Shown here: piece by piece, positions 1 to 7,710 of the stretch
Layout of the letters: each line of letters starts with the position of its first letter
How positions within the stretch are numbered: position 1 is the stretch's first letter
Assembly: GCA_025929425.1 (NCBI GenBank)
Contig: JAICME010000010.1
Coordinates: forward strand, 1-38,061
Direction: 5' to 3'
DNA: 38,061 nucleotides
Origin: Thermoleophilia bacterium
GTDB taxonomy: Bacteria; Actinomycetota; Thermoleophilia; Gaiellales; Gaiellaceae
The notes under the pieces: generated by a model
Told to the model about the DNA's origin: nothing
Seen by the model: the letters and a program-made list of their open reading frames with translations, nothing else
Database searches by the model: none
Translations under genes and position numbers: made by a program

Positions 1-2
1 AG

Positions 3-254
3 CTGCTCGAGGCGAGTGGAGCGACGATCCTCAACGACGTCGTCCTCAACCAGGTGCTCGTGCGCTTCGGCGACGGCGAGACGACCCGCGCGGTGATCCG
101 CCGCGTACAGGAGGACGGCGCCTGCTGGCTCGGCGGGACCGAGTGGCAGGGCGAGCACGCGATGCGCATCTCGGTCAGCAACTGGCGCACGACGCGCGAG
201 GACGTCGAGCGCTCGGCGGCTGCGATCCTCGCTGCCGCTGCGGTGCCGGCATGA
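3..254 (+). CDS. PLP-dependent group II decarboxylase, C-terminal end (partial)
   Basis: The gene enters from the left edge, and only its last ~83 codons are visible, in the frame starting at base 3. The peptide runs through LNDVVLNQVLVRFGDGE, then RRVQEDGACWLGGTEWQG and AMRISVSNWRTT. This is the usual C-terminal subdomain of pyridoxal-phosphate decarboxylases of the aromatic amino acid/glutamate/diaminobutyrate group (Pfam PF00282 type). The PLP lysine and substrate-binding residues lie outside the window, so the substrate cannot be named. The stop TGA overlaps the ATG of the next gene (ATGA at 251-254), so the two are probably translated together. The family call is fairly secure; the exact enzyme is not. 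Confidence 0.75.
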   Translation: MLEASGATILNDVVLNQVLVRFGDGETTRAVIRRVQEDGACWLGGTEWQGEHAMRISVSNWRTTREDVERSAAAILAAAAVPA

Positions 255-754
255 CGCTCGCAGAGGCCGCGGCGCAGGCCGACGAGCTCGCAACGAGCGG
301 CGCGGCGCAAGAGCTCGCTGCGCTGCGCGGCGAATGGGACGACGAGCTCGAGGCCGCGGCGCGCAGTGCCGACTTCCGCGAGCGGGCGCTCGCCTTCCGC
401 GCGATCGGCATGTTCCGCTGGCGGGCTAAGGAGGAGCTGCTGCGGCGCGGGCTGGACGACGGGAGCCCGGCGGCGCGCGGCTCGGCGCTCCTCTCCCTGG
501 AGCTGCTCTCGCGCGACCACCCGAGCACGGTCAACTCGGTGCGGCCACTCCTGCACAAGATGCTCTCGGACGACGACGAGAACCCCGCCGTGCGCCGGCT
601 GGCTGTGATGGCGCTGAAGAACGGCTCGGCGCAGCCGGACACGATCAGGCTGCTCGAAGGGCTTGCCGCGGACGACGAGGCCGACGGCGACCTGCAGCGC
701 GCAGCCGGAACCATCGCCCAGGGGCTGAAGCGGAAGGCTCAGACCAGGCGCTAG
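251..754 (+). CDS. HEAT-repeat-like alpha-helical protein
   Basis: This 167-residue protein starts at ATG 251, which overlaps the upstream stop. A longer reading from GTG 143 only adds out-of-frame shadow of the decarboxylase. The sequence is almost entirely helical and Ala/Leu/Arg-rich. Repeated units such as FRERALAFRAIGMFRWRAKEELLRRGLDD, GSPAARGSALLSLELL and ENPAVRRLAVMALKNGS have the spacing and D/R positions of HEAT or PBS-lyase-like repeats (about residues 45-150). There is no signal peptide or membrane segment, so it is probably cytosolic and acts as a binding scaffold. Its partner is unknown; coupling to the decarboxylase is the only functional hint. Its last four bases overlap the end of the convergent zinc-ribbon gene. 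Confidence 0.6.
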   Translation: MTLAEAAAQADELATSGAAQELAALRGEWDDELEAAARSADFRERALAFRAIGMFRWRAKEELLRRGLDDGSPAARGSALLSLELLSRDHPSTVNSVRPLLHKMLSDDDENPAVRRLAVMALKNGSAQPDTIRLLEGLAADDEADGDLQRAAGTIAQGLKRKAQTRR

Positions 755-924
755 GAGGCGCAGGTCGTGCAGACGCGGGCGCGGATCTCCCTCCCGCAGG
801 AGGGACAGACGCGCCGGCGTTGGCGGTGCTCGAGAGCGTTCTTGGAGAGACCGGCCTTGATCATGAGCCAGGCGGCTCCGAGAGTGCTGACCGCGGCGAT
901 AGCGACGTGCGGATCGAGGTGCAT
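751..924 (-). CDS. small membrane-anchored zinc-ribbon protein
   Basis: A 57-residue ORF starting at ATG 924 and ending at TAG 751-753. An N-terminal hydrophobic stretch (about residues 7-25, AIAAVSTLGAAWLMI) is followed by a basic linker and a C-terminal zinc ribbon with Cys40, Cys43, Cys52 and Cys55 (CPSCG, then CTTC). The start lies two bases after the xerD stop, and a GGAAG ribosome-binding site sits inside the end of xerD, so the pair is probably co-translated. The function is unknown. The paired CxxC motifs, the AAG-rich ribosome site and the clean stop make a real gene likely despite its size. Confidence 0.65.
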   Translation of the reverse strand: MHLDPHVAIAAVSTLGAAWLMIKAGLSKNALEHRQRRRVCPSCGREIRARVCTTCAS

Positions 925-926
925 GC

Positions 927-1847
927 CTACTTCCTTGCTTGCGGTGCGTGCTTCAAACGGCGCGCATGCGGGTGCGCCTGGAAATACAACTCACGCCGCC
1001 TGCGATCGGATACGTGTGTGTAGAGCTCCGTCGTCGCCAGATCGGCATGTCCGAGCATTTCCTGAACCGCCCGCAGGTCGGCGCCGCCCTCGAGAAGATG
1101 CGTGGCGAACGAGTGGCGGAGGAGGTGGGGGTGGATCCGTTCGGGCTCGAGTCCCGCCTTTTCGGCCAGCCGCCGCAGGATGAGGAAGACGCCCGCCCGC
1201 GTCAGCGGACCGCCCCGTGCGTTCAGAAACAGCTCCTGCCGGTTCCGTCGCTCGAGGAACGGTCGGCCTCGAACGAGGTAGAGCCGAAGAGCCTCGGCGG
1301 CTTCACGGCCGATGGGAACGACGCGCTCCTTGCTCCCCTTGCCGAGGCAGCGGACGAGGCGATGCTCGAGATCGACCGATTGGCGGTCGAGAGCCACGGC
1401 TTCGCTCACGCGCAATCCGGCTCCGTAGAGCAGCTCGCCGATCGCGCGGTCGCGGAACGCAACGGGCGTCGTGCCGGCCGCGGCCTCGAGCAGGCGCTCT
1501 ACCTCGGCGGGCGACAGCGTCCGCGGCAGCTTTCGGCGCCGCTTCGGGAGCTCGACGGTCGCCGCCGGGTTGTCGGTACGTGTGCCGAGGAGCACCTGGT
1601 GGCGGAAGAACGCGCGCACCGCGGCGAGCCTGCGCGCGATCGTCGTCGGCGCAAGACCGTCCGCACGGAGCTGGGCGACGTAGGCGGCGAGGTCGTCGGT
1701 GCTCGCGTCGGCGGGCGAGCGTTGCAGCCAGCTGCTCAGGTGGGCAAGGTCGCGCCGGTATGCCTCCACCGTGCGAGGCGCAAGCCGTGCGGCAGCGAGG
1801 GCGAGAAAGCCTTCGACGGCCTGGTCGGGCTTCGGCTTCTCCGTCAC
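927..1847 (-). CDS. xerD: tyrosine recombinase XerD-like
   Basis: Site-specific recombinase of the Xer family, which resolves chromosome dimers at dif. From GTG 1847 it has 306 residues, close to the usual ~300. An N-terminal SAM-like core-binding domain (about 8-95) starts at AVEGFLALAAARLAPRT. The catalytic domain follows with Arg146 (GAGLRVSEAV), Lys170/173 (GKGSKERVVPIG), His241 and Arg244 (HPHLLRHSFATHLLEGGAD), His267 (LGHADLATT) and the nucleophile Tyr276 (ELYTHVS). An in-frame ATG at 1910 would add 21 residues but would overlap the acylphosphatase remnant; 1847 fits the family boundary better. It sits downstream of a second recombinase gene and upstream of the zinc-ribbon gene, so the three are probably one transcript. 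Confidence 0.85.
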   Translation of the reverse strand: MTEKPKPDQAVEGFLALAAARLAPRTVEAYRRDLAHLSSWLQRSPADASTDDLAAYVAQLRADGLAPTTIARRLAAVRAFFRHQVLLGTRTDNPAATVELPKRRRKLPRTLSPAEVERLLEAAAGTTPVAFRDRAIGELLYGAGLRVSEAVALDRQSVDLEHRLVRCLGKGSKERVVPIGREAAEALRLYLVRGRPFLERRNRQELFLNARGGPLTRAGVFLILRRLAEKAGLEPERIHPHLLRHSFATHLLEGGADLRAVQEMLGHADLATTELYTHVSDRRRRELYFQAHPHARRLKHAPQARK

Positions 1848-1889
1848 GCGCGCTGATTTCGGCCCGACGGACGCGAGGCCTGCTCGAAT

Positions 1890-2021
1890 GTGGTCAGGGA
1901 GCGCCGTCATGTCGTCATCCACGGCTTCGTCCAGGGCGTCGGCTTCGCTATGCGGTCGAGCGAGCGACGCGTTCGCGGAGGAGAACCCGCCCAAGGCTTC
2001 GCCGGCTTCCGCGTCCGCTAG
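1890..2021 (+). pseudogene. acylphosphatase remnant with internal deletion
   Basis: A 43-codon plus-strand frame opens at GTG 1890 and ends at TAG 2019-2021. It reads through VVIHGFVQGVGF, the signature of acylphosphatase (usually HGxVQGVGFR), and ends QGFAGFRVR, as acylphosphatases do. The family is normally ~90 residues. Here the middle ~45 residues are missing, including the catalytic Asn region (GWVRN...DG). The active-site Arg after VGF is replaced by Ala. The simplest reading is a gene that lost its core by deletion and has no activity. It is squeezed between, and overlaps the edges of, the two minus-strand recombinase genes. The match rests on a short motif plus a plausible C-terminus. 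Confidence 0.55.
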
Positions 2022-2857
2022 GAGCGGGGATGCGCGCGGTCGTAGACGCGGCGCAGGTGGCGCGGGTCGACGTGGCTGTACACCTGCGTCGTCGAGAGCG
2101 AGCTGTGGCCGAGCAGCTCCTGGATCGTGCGAAGATCCGCTCCCCCGTCGAGCAGATGGGTGGCGAATGCGTGCCGCAACCGGTGCGGGTGAGGGACGAT
2201 CCGACGTAGCGTGCTCGTGTCGAGGCGGCGACCTCGCGCGGAGAGGAAGAAGGCGTCGTTCGCACCCGCCGCCAGCGCGGGCCGCGCGTCGCGGAGATAG
2301 CGCGCAAGCCAGAGCGCCGCCTCCTCCCCGAGCGGGATGACGCGTTCCTTGCCGCCCTTCGCCTGGCGGACGTGGACGAGCTCCTGCTCGAAGTCGACGT
2401 CGCCGAGGTCGAGCCCCACCGCCTCGGCGCTCCGCAGGCCGGCGGAGTAGACGAGCTCCACGAGCGCGCGGTTCCGCAGCGCGATCGGTCCGTCGCCCTC
2501 CAGCGCCTCGAGTGTCTGCTCGACCTCGGCAGCGGCAGGTGCGTCCGGCAGGCGCCGCGCCCGGCGTGGGGCAAGGCGGGCATCGGGGACGCGCTCCGGC
2601 CCGAGCGCGTGCCGGAGGAACGCGCGTATCGCGGCGAGCTTGCGGCTGATCGTCGCAGGGGCGAGCTTCCGGCCGCGTTTCCCGCCGAGCCAGGAGACGT
2701 AGTCGGCGAGCACGCGGACGTCGACTGCATCGAGCTTCGTGCGCCGATCCTCGAGCCAGGCGCAGAACTCCCCGATGTCGCCGCGATAGGCGCGCCGGGT
2801 TGCCTCGCTCAACGCAGGAGAGGCCAGGAAGCGATCGGCTGCGGCGCGGGCGTCCAC
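2018..2857 (-). CDS. xerC: tyrosine recombinase XerC-like
   Basis: A second Xer-family recombinase of 279 residues from ATG 2857. The N-terminal core-binding domain (about 5-90) contains TRRAYRGDIGEFCAWLE. The catalytic domain carries Arg142 (SAGLRSAEAVGL), Lys170 (KGGKERVIPLG), His225 and Arg228 (HPHRLRHAFATHLLDGGAD), His251 (LGHSSLSTTQ) and Tyr260 (QVYSHVD), so all catalytic residues are present. It is ~25 residues shorter than the neighbouring XerD-like protein, mostly because the helix before the HxxR motif is shortened (LRRIVPHPHRLRH). It may partner the downstream protein in the XerCD complex at dif. Which of the two is C and which is D is inferred from general resemblance, not proven. 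It is divergent from sdhA across 53 bases. Confidence 0.75.
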   Translation of the reverse strand: MDARAAADRFLASPALSEATRRAYRGDIGEFCAWLEDRRTKLDAVDVRVLADYVSWLGGKRGRKLAPATISRKLAAIRAFLRHALGPERVPDARLAPRRARRLPDAPAAAEVEQTLEALEGDGPIALRNRALVELVYSAGLRSAEAVGLDLGDVDFEQELVHVRQAKGGKERVIPLGEEAALWLARYLRDARPALAAGANDAFFLSARGRRLDTSTLRRIVPHPHRLRHAFATHLLDGGADLRTIQELLGHSSLSTTQVYSHVDPRHLRRVYDRAHPRS

Positions 2858-2910
2858 GAAGGACGGTTCGCCGGGCCCCGGCCCATTCCCTTTCGTTAGC
2901 GTGACCCCCG

Positions 2911-4593
2911 ATGATCGCGAAGCACGACGTGCTCGTCGTCGGAGCGGGCTGCGCAGGGATGCGCGCCGCGATCGAGGCTTTCGACGCGGGTGCAGACGTC
3001 GCGATGATCTCGAAGCTCCATCCGACGCGTTCGCACTCCGGCGCGGCCGAGGGAGGCATCAACGCCGCACTCGGCAACGCGGCCGAGGACAACCCGGAGA
3101 TCCACGCCTACGACACCGTCAAGGGCTCCGACTACATCGGCGACCAGGACGCGATCGAGATCTTCGCCCAGGAGGCGCCGGGCGACATCATCCAGCTCGA
3201 GAATTGGGGCGCGTTCTTCTCCCGCCGCGAGGACGGCAAGCTCGCGCAGCGCCCGTTCGGGGCGGCCGGCTCGCCGCGCACCGTCTATGCGGCCGACATC
3301 ACCGGCCACGTCCTGATCCAGGTTCTCTGGGAGCAGGTCTGCAAGCGCGACATCCCGGTCTACGAGGAGTTCTTCGCGTGGCAGCTCGTCGAGAACGACG
3401 GCCGCTGCCAGGGCGTCATCTGCTGGGACCTCCTGCACGGTGGGCTCAAGACCGTGGGCGGGAAGACCGTCGTCCTCGCGACCGGCGGCGCCGGCCGCCA
3501 GTACCGCGTGACGACGAATGCCTACGCCTGCACCGGCGACGGGATGGCGATGGCGCTCCACGCCGGCCTCCCGCTGAAGGACATGGAGTTCATGCAGTTC
3601 CACCCGACGACGCTCTACCCGACCGGGATCCTCCTCACCGAGGGGATTCGCGGCGAGGGCGGCTACCTCATCAACAAGGACGGCGAGCGGTTCATGAAGC
3701 GCTATGCGCCGAACGCGCTCGAGCTCGCCTCGCGCGACGTCGTCTCCCGCTCCGAGCAGACGGAGATCGACGAGGGGCGCGGCGTCGACGGGAGCGTTCT
3801 CCTCGACATGCGGCACCTCGGCGCCGAGCGGATTCTCGAGCGGCTGCCGAGCTCGCGCGAGCTCGCGATGACGTACGCCGGCATCGACCCGGTCTACGAC
3901 CCGGTGCCGGTGCGGCCGGGCGCCCACTACCACATGGGAGGCGTGGAGACGGACAAGGACGGTGCGACCGAGCTGACCGGCCTCTATGCCGCCGGCGAGT
4001 GCGCGTGTGTCTCGATCCACGGCGCGAACCGGCTCGGCGGCAACTCGCTCATGGAGACGATCACGTTCGGGCGGCGCGCGGGCCGCTCCGCAGCGGAGTG
4101 GGCGCTCTCGCACACGACGGTCGAGGTGCCGGAGTCCGCGGAGCGGGACGCTGAGGCCCGGCTACGGGAGCTGCTCGACCGCGAGGGCGGCGAGCGGCCG
4201 TGGAAGCTGCGCGAGGAGCTCGGCAGCTCGATGCTCGAGAACTTCGCCGTCTTCCGCACCGAGGCGGGGATGACGAAGCAGATCGAGATCCTCCACGGCC
4301 TGCGCGAGAGGTATCCGAACGTCTATGTCGAGGACAAGGGAGAGGTGTTCAACAGCGACCTCACGCAGGCGATCGAGCTGGGGAACATGCTCGACACCGC
4401 GCTCTGCATGGTCTCGGCCGGCGTCGTGCGGAAGGAGAGTCGCGGCGCCCACGCACGGCCGCACGACTATCCGACGCGCGACGACGACAAGTTTCTCCAC
4501 CACTCGATCACGCGCTGGAAGGACGGCGGCGTCGAGCTTTCGACGTCGGAGGTGCGCTTCACGAAGTGGGAGCCCCAGGAGAGGAAGTACTGA
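2911..4593 (+). CDS. sdhA: succinate dehydrogenase/fumarate reductase flavoprotein subunit
   Basis: Oxidises succinate to fumarate on covalently bound FAD as part of complex II. The 560-residue length is typical. The N-terminal Rossmann motif is VVGAGCAGM (residues 9-17). The FAD attachment region is HPTRSHSGAAEGGI, with His42 in the position of the flavinylated histidine. The substrate-side motifs HPTTLYPTGILLTEGIRGEGG and the C-terminal GANRLGGNSL are all present. The start is ATG 2911. The stop TGA shares one base with the sdhB ATG (TGATG), which couples the subunits. The downstream sdhB and sdhE show that this is the HdrB-containing type of succinate:quinone reductase. Confidence 0.95.
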   Translation: MIAKHDVLVVGAGCAGMRAAIEAFDAGADVAMISKLHPTRSHSGAAEGGINAALGNAAEDNPEIHAYDTVKGSDYIGDQDAIEIFAQEAPGDIIQLENWGAFFSRREDGKLAQRPFGAAGSPRTVYAADITGHVLIQVLWEQVCKRDIPVYEEFFAWQLVENDGRCQGVICWDLLHGGLKTVGGKTVVLATGGAGRQYRVTTNAYACTGDGMAMALHAGLPLKDMEFMQFHPTTLYPTGILLTEGIRGEGGYLINKDGERFMKRYAPNALELASRDVVSRSEQTEIDEGRGVDGSVLLDMRHLGAERILERLPSSRELAMTYAGIDPVYDPVPVRPGAHYHMGGVETDKDGATELTGLYAAGECACVSIHGANRLGGNSLMETITFGRRAGRSAAEWALSHTTVEVPESAERDAEARLRELLDREGGERPWKLREELGSSMLENFAVFRTEAGMTKQIEILHGLRERYPNVYVEDKGEVFNSDLTQAIELGNMLDTALCMVSAGVVRKESRGAHARPHDYPTRDDDKFLHHSITRWKDGGVELSTSEVRFTKWEPQERKY

Positions 4594-5690
4594 TGCGCGT
4601 TGCTCTGAAGGTCTGGCGCTACGACTCCGCTACGGGCGAGCGGGCACTGCGCGAGTACGAGATCGACGCGCCCGAGGAGGCGACGCTCCTCGACTGCCTC
4701 GACATCGTGAAGGATCGCCACGACGGCTCGCTCGCGTATCGCAAGAGCTGCCGGATGATGATCTGCGGCTCCTGCGGGATGCGGATGGACGGCGCCGCCG
4801 TCCTCGCCTGCAAGACGCGGATGTACGACATCGCGCAGGAGGGCCGTGTCCCGGTGATCTCGGCGATGGGGAACCTCCCGATCGTGAAGGACCTCGTCGT
4901 CGACATGGATCCGTTCTGGGCGAAGTTCAAGGCGATGTGGCCCTGGCTCGAGCCCGGCTACGAGCGGCCGGAGGACGGGCGTGAGTACCGGATCTCCCAG
5001 GAGCGCATGAACGTCGTCCACAAGGAGTCGCTCTGCATCAACTGCGGCCTCTGCGTCTCGGAGTGCAACGCGATGGAGTCCGACCCGGAGTTCCTCGGCC
5101 CGCAGGCGCTCGCCAAGGGGATGCGCTTCGTCGGCGATCCGCGCGACGGCGCGACGGTCGAGCGGCTCGAGCGCTACAACTCCGAGCACGGCATCTGGGA
5201 TTGCACGCGCTGTTATTTCTGCAACGAGCGCTGCCCGAAGGGCGTCGACCCGCGGGACGCGATCGCGAAGCTCGGCGCCGAGTCGATCCGCCTTGGCATC
5301 GACCGCGACATGGGGGCGAAACACGCGAAGTGGTTCGTGCGCTCCGCCGAGACGACCGGCTGGCTCCGCGAGGAGGAGCTGATCCCGAAGACGCAGGGCT
5401 ACGTCTCGGCGATCAAGCAGCTCAAGTTCGGCTACTCGCTCGCGAAGCACGGCAAGGTCCGTCCCGTGCCCATCCCTCACGTGGCGAAGGACGTGAACGA
5501 GGCCCGCACCCTGCACAAGCTCGTGCGCGAACAGGACCGGCAGGGCGCGCTTGGGCACGTCCAGGGCGAGCACGCGCTCGAGCGGCTGGCACACGGACAC
5601 GTGAACGAGTCGCTCGAGGAGATCTACGCGCGGCCCGGAGCGGCGCCGCGGCCATGGCTACCCGAAGTGGAGGAGGCACCGTCCGCGTGA
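4593..5690 (+). CDS. sdhB: succinate dehydrogenase iron-sulfur subunit
   Basis: Electron-transfer subunit of complex II, 365 residues from ATG 4593, with a C-terminal tail much longer than the usual ~240-residue form. The plant-type [2Fe-2S] cluster is bound by Cys53, 58, 61 and 73 (SCRMMICGSCG...ACK). Two further motifs, CINCGLCVSEC (148-158) and CTRCYFCNERCP (204-214), each have four cysteines. In classical SdhB the last cluster is [3Fe-4S] and lacks one cysteine, so here the third centre is expected to be [4Fe-4S], as in the E-type enzymes. The tail after ~residue 220 is basic and helical, and may dock SdhE. It overlaps sdhA by one base and sdhE by four. Confidence 0.92.
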   Translation: MRVALKVWRYDSATGERALREYEIDAPEEATLLDCLDIVKDRHDGSLAYRKSCRMMICGSCGMRMDGAAVLACKTRMYDIAQEGRVPVISAMGNLPIVKDLVVDMDPFWAKFKAMWPWLEPGYERPEDGREYRISQERMNVVHKESLCINCGLCVSECNAMESDPEFLGPQALAKGMRFVGDPRDGATVERLERYNSEHGIWDCTRCYFCNERCPKGVDPRDAIAKLGAESIRLGIDRDMGAKHAKWFVRSAETTGWLREEELIPKTQGYVSAIKQLKFGYSLAKHGKVRPVPIPHVAKDVNEARTLHKLVREQDRQGALGHVQGEHALERLAHGHVNESLEEIYARPGAAPRPWLPEVEEAPSA

Positions 5691-6592
5691 GCACGACCGA
5701 GACGCCGTTGAAACGAGTCGCTTACTACAAGGGCTGCCTTGCGTCGCTTTCGGCGAAGGAGCTCGACACGTCCACCCAGGCACTCGCGCCGCAGGTCGGG
5801 CTCGAGCTCGTCGAGCTCGAGTCGGTGACCTGCTGCGGCGCGGGGGACATCCACGAGGCGGAGCCCGACTACTACGTCCACCTCAACGCCCGGATCCTCG
5901 CGTACGCCGAGGCGACCGGCTGCGACACGTTGATGACGGTCTGCAACGTCTGCACGCTCAACCTCCGCCAGGCGAACTTCATGCTCCAGGGAGATTCCGA
6001 TCTGCTTGCGCGGGTGAACGAGAACCTCGAGACCGTCGGGGTGCCGGCGTATTCGGGCAAGGTCGAGGTGCGGCACTTCCTCTGGGAGATCGCCGAGGGC
6101 GAGGGCTACGAACGGCTCAAGGGCGCGGCGCACAAGGGCCTGAAGGGACTGAAGGTCGCTCCGTTCTACGGCTGCCAGATCCTGCGTCCGTCGAAGATCA
6201 TGGGCTTCGAGGATCCGGACCGGCCCTGGTCGCTCGAGCGGATCATCGAGGCCTGCGGCGGCGACGCGATCGACTATCCGGCGAAGATCAAGTGTTGCGG
6301 TTTCCCCATCATCGCGGCGCGCGAGGAGACGGCGCTGGGCGAGGTCATCCAGCCGATCGAGCAGGCGATGGAGGCCGGAGCCGACGTGATGGTGACCCCG
6401 TGCCCGCTCTGCCATCTCTCGCTCGACGCATGGCAGCAGAAGCTCGAGGCGTCGACCGGCAAGAAGTTCGGCCTGCCGATCCTCCACCTCGCGCAGCTCG
6501 TCGGGGTCGCGGCCGGCCTCGAAGAGTCGGAGCTGAAGTTCAAGCGCCACATCGTCGATCCGCGGCCGGCGCTCGAACGGCTCGAAGTCTGA
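5687..6592 (+). CDS. sdhE: HdrB-like CCG-domain subunit of succinate:quinone reductase (SdhE type)
   Basis: A 301-residue soluble protein with two cysteine-rich CCG domains like those of heterodisulfide reductase subunit B. The first has Cys17, Cys49-Cys50 (CCGAGD) and Cys86/Cys89 (CNVC). The second has Cys163, Cys203-Cys204 (CCGFP) and Cys239/Cys242 (CPLC). In E-type succinate:quinone reductases this subunit replaces the haem-carrying membrane anchor and is thought to pass electrons to quinone at the membrane surface. GTG 5687 is chosen because AGGAGG stands 10 bases upstream (5671-5676) and it overlaps the sdhB stop as GTGA. An in-frame ATG at 5654 is possible but lies before that ribosome site. 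No SdhF-like gene follows. Confidence 0.88.
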   Translation: MSTTETPLKRVAYYKGCLASLSAKELDTSTQALAPQVGLELVELESVTCCGAGDIHEAEPDYYVHLNARILAYAEATGCDTLMTVCNVCTLNLRQANFMLQGDSDLLARVNENLETVGVPAYSGKVEVRHFLWEIAEGEGYERLKGAAHKGLKGLKVAPFYGCQILRPSKIMGFEDPDRPWSLERIIEACGGDAIDYPAKIKCCGFPIIAAREETALGEVIQPIEQAMEAGADVMVTPCPLCHLSLDAWQQKLEASTGKKFGLPILHLAQLVGVAAGLEESELKFKRHIVDPRPALERLEV

Positions 6593-7392
6593 GAGGCCTC
6601 GGCACCGCGATCGCGGGCGGCCTCGGCTGGGGCCTGTTCGAGGCGAGCTGGGTGCGGCTGCGCGAGCTCGAGGTCGAGCTGCCCGGGCTGCCGTCGGAGC
6701 TGGACGGCCTCCGGATCGTCCACCTCTCGGACTTTCACTTCGGCGTACCGTCGCCCGGGATCGGCGCAACGTGGCGCGCGGCCCTGTGGGCACGTGAACG
6801 GCGTCCCGATCTTGTCGCGGTCACGGGCGATCTCCTCACGCATCCGCGTGGGGAGCCGATGCTGCGGCGGCTGGTGCGGGTGCTGCCGCAGCCGACCGTG
6901 GTCGTGCTCGGCAACCACGATCTCGCGATCAGCCGCGACCCGCAGGCCCGGCGCTCCGACCTGCGGGAGCTCGAACCGGCGATGCTGCTGCGCGACGAGG
7001 GGCGGTTCGTCGAGCTTCGCGGGCGCCGCCTCTGGATCGCCGGCGCAGATCCGCGCCTCATCGTCCGGGGCCGGTCGCGGCTCGACCCGAACTCGCTCGC
7101 CCGTGAGGCGGAGTTCTCGATCCTGCTCTGCCACTACCCGCGCGTGCTCGACCAGCTCGAGCCTGGCCGCTTCGACCTCGTCCTCTCCGGACACATGCAC
7201 GACGGCCAGATCACGTTGCCGTACCCCGGGGGCAAGCTGTTGCTCGCACATCCGAGCGCGCCCTACTCGCGAGGCGTCTATCGGAATCCCGCAGCGACGA
7301 TGCACGTTTCCGCCGGGCTCGGCACGACCTTCGTCCCGTTCCGCTTCGCCGCACGGCCGGAAGCGACGGAGCTCACGCTGAGACCGGGCTAA
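6589..7392 (+). CDS. calcineurin-like metallophosphoesterase, YkuE/YaeI type
   Basis: Binuclear-metal phosphoesterase. From CTG 6589 it has 267 residues: a short N-terminal hydrophobic anchor (about 2-20), then HLSDFHFG (Asp48, His50), TGDLL (Asp81), LGNHD (Asn109, His110), CHYPRVL and the closing GHMHDGQ. This arrangement matches membrane-anchored YaeI/YkuE phosphodiesterases; the substrate is unknown. The start is odd. Coding character runs back to the sdhE stop, where the only sensible initiator is CTG fused to it as CTGA. The first conventional start, GTG 6652, would remove the hydrophobic anchor, and earlier ones lie over 100 bases inside sdhE. Function and frame are secure; the start is not. 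Confidence 0.8.
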   Translation: MRGLGTAIAGGLGWGLFEASWVRLRELEVELPGLPSELDGLRIVHLSDFHFGVPSPGIGATWRAALWARERRPDLVAVTGDLLTHPRGEPMLRRLVRVLPQPTVVVLGNHDLAISRDPQARRSDLRELEPAMLLRDEGRFVELRGRRLWIAGADPRLIVRGRSRLDPNSLAREAEFSILLCHYPRVLDQLEPGRFDLVLSGHMHDGQITLPYPGGKLLLAHPSAPYSRGVYRNPAATMHVSAGLGTTFVPFRFAARPEATELTLRPG

Positions 7393-7401
7393 CCTAAGCC
7401 C

Positions 7402-7710
7402 ATGGCCGGTCAGGCGTCGATCTCGACGGAGATCCTCGCTCGCTACGCCGCGGATGCGGCGCGGGAAGTCGAAGGAGTACGGGAGCTGGCGGACAGCCCG
7501 CTTCCGCGGCGGCATGCGGTCCGCGTGTCGGGGAGCGACGGTGCGATGCGGCTCGAGCTGCACGTCGTCACGGAGTGGGGGGCGTCGATCCCGGCGGTCG
7601 GCAGAAAGGTGCAGGAGCGCGTCCGGGAGTACCTCTCCAGCATGGCCGACATCGAGCCGCTCGCAGTCGAGGTCGTCGTCGATGCTGTTGGGCCGGAGCG
7701 GGACGCGTGA
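7402..7710 (+). CDS. Asp23/Gls24 family envelope-stress protein
   Basis: A 102-residue protein from ATG 7402 with the compact Asp23/Gls24 (DUF322) pattern: ISTEILARYAADAAREVEGV at the N-terminus, a central LELHVVTEWGASIPAVGRKVQ, and a C-terminal VEVVVDAV strand. Family members in Gram-positive bacteria associate with the membrane or stress response, but no enzymatic role is known. In Actinobacteria small stand-alone copies are common. Its stop overlaps the next gene as GTGA, and it begins only 9 bases after the phosphoesterase, so it belongs to the same plus-strand run. Confidence 0.8.
   Translation: MAGQASISTEILARYAADAAREVEGVRELADSPLPRRHAVRVSGSDGAMRLELHVVTEWGASIPAVGRKVQERVREYLSSMADIEPLAVEVVVDAVGPERDA

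Noticed and set aside
927-3092. A 721-codon minus-strand open frame covering xerD and beyond
   Set aside because: Only its C-terminal ~306 codons are the XerD-like protein; the remainder is antisense or off-frame sequence of the second recombinase and sdhA, rich in Arg/Ala/Pro without family features.
4467-5600. Long minus-strand frame (377 codons) opposite sdhB
   Set aside because: It is a mirror frame caused by GC-rich third codon positions; sdhB on the plus strand has all cluster motifs.
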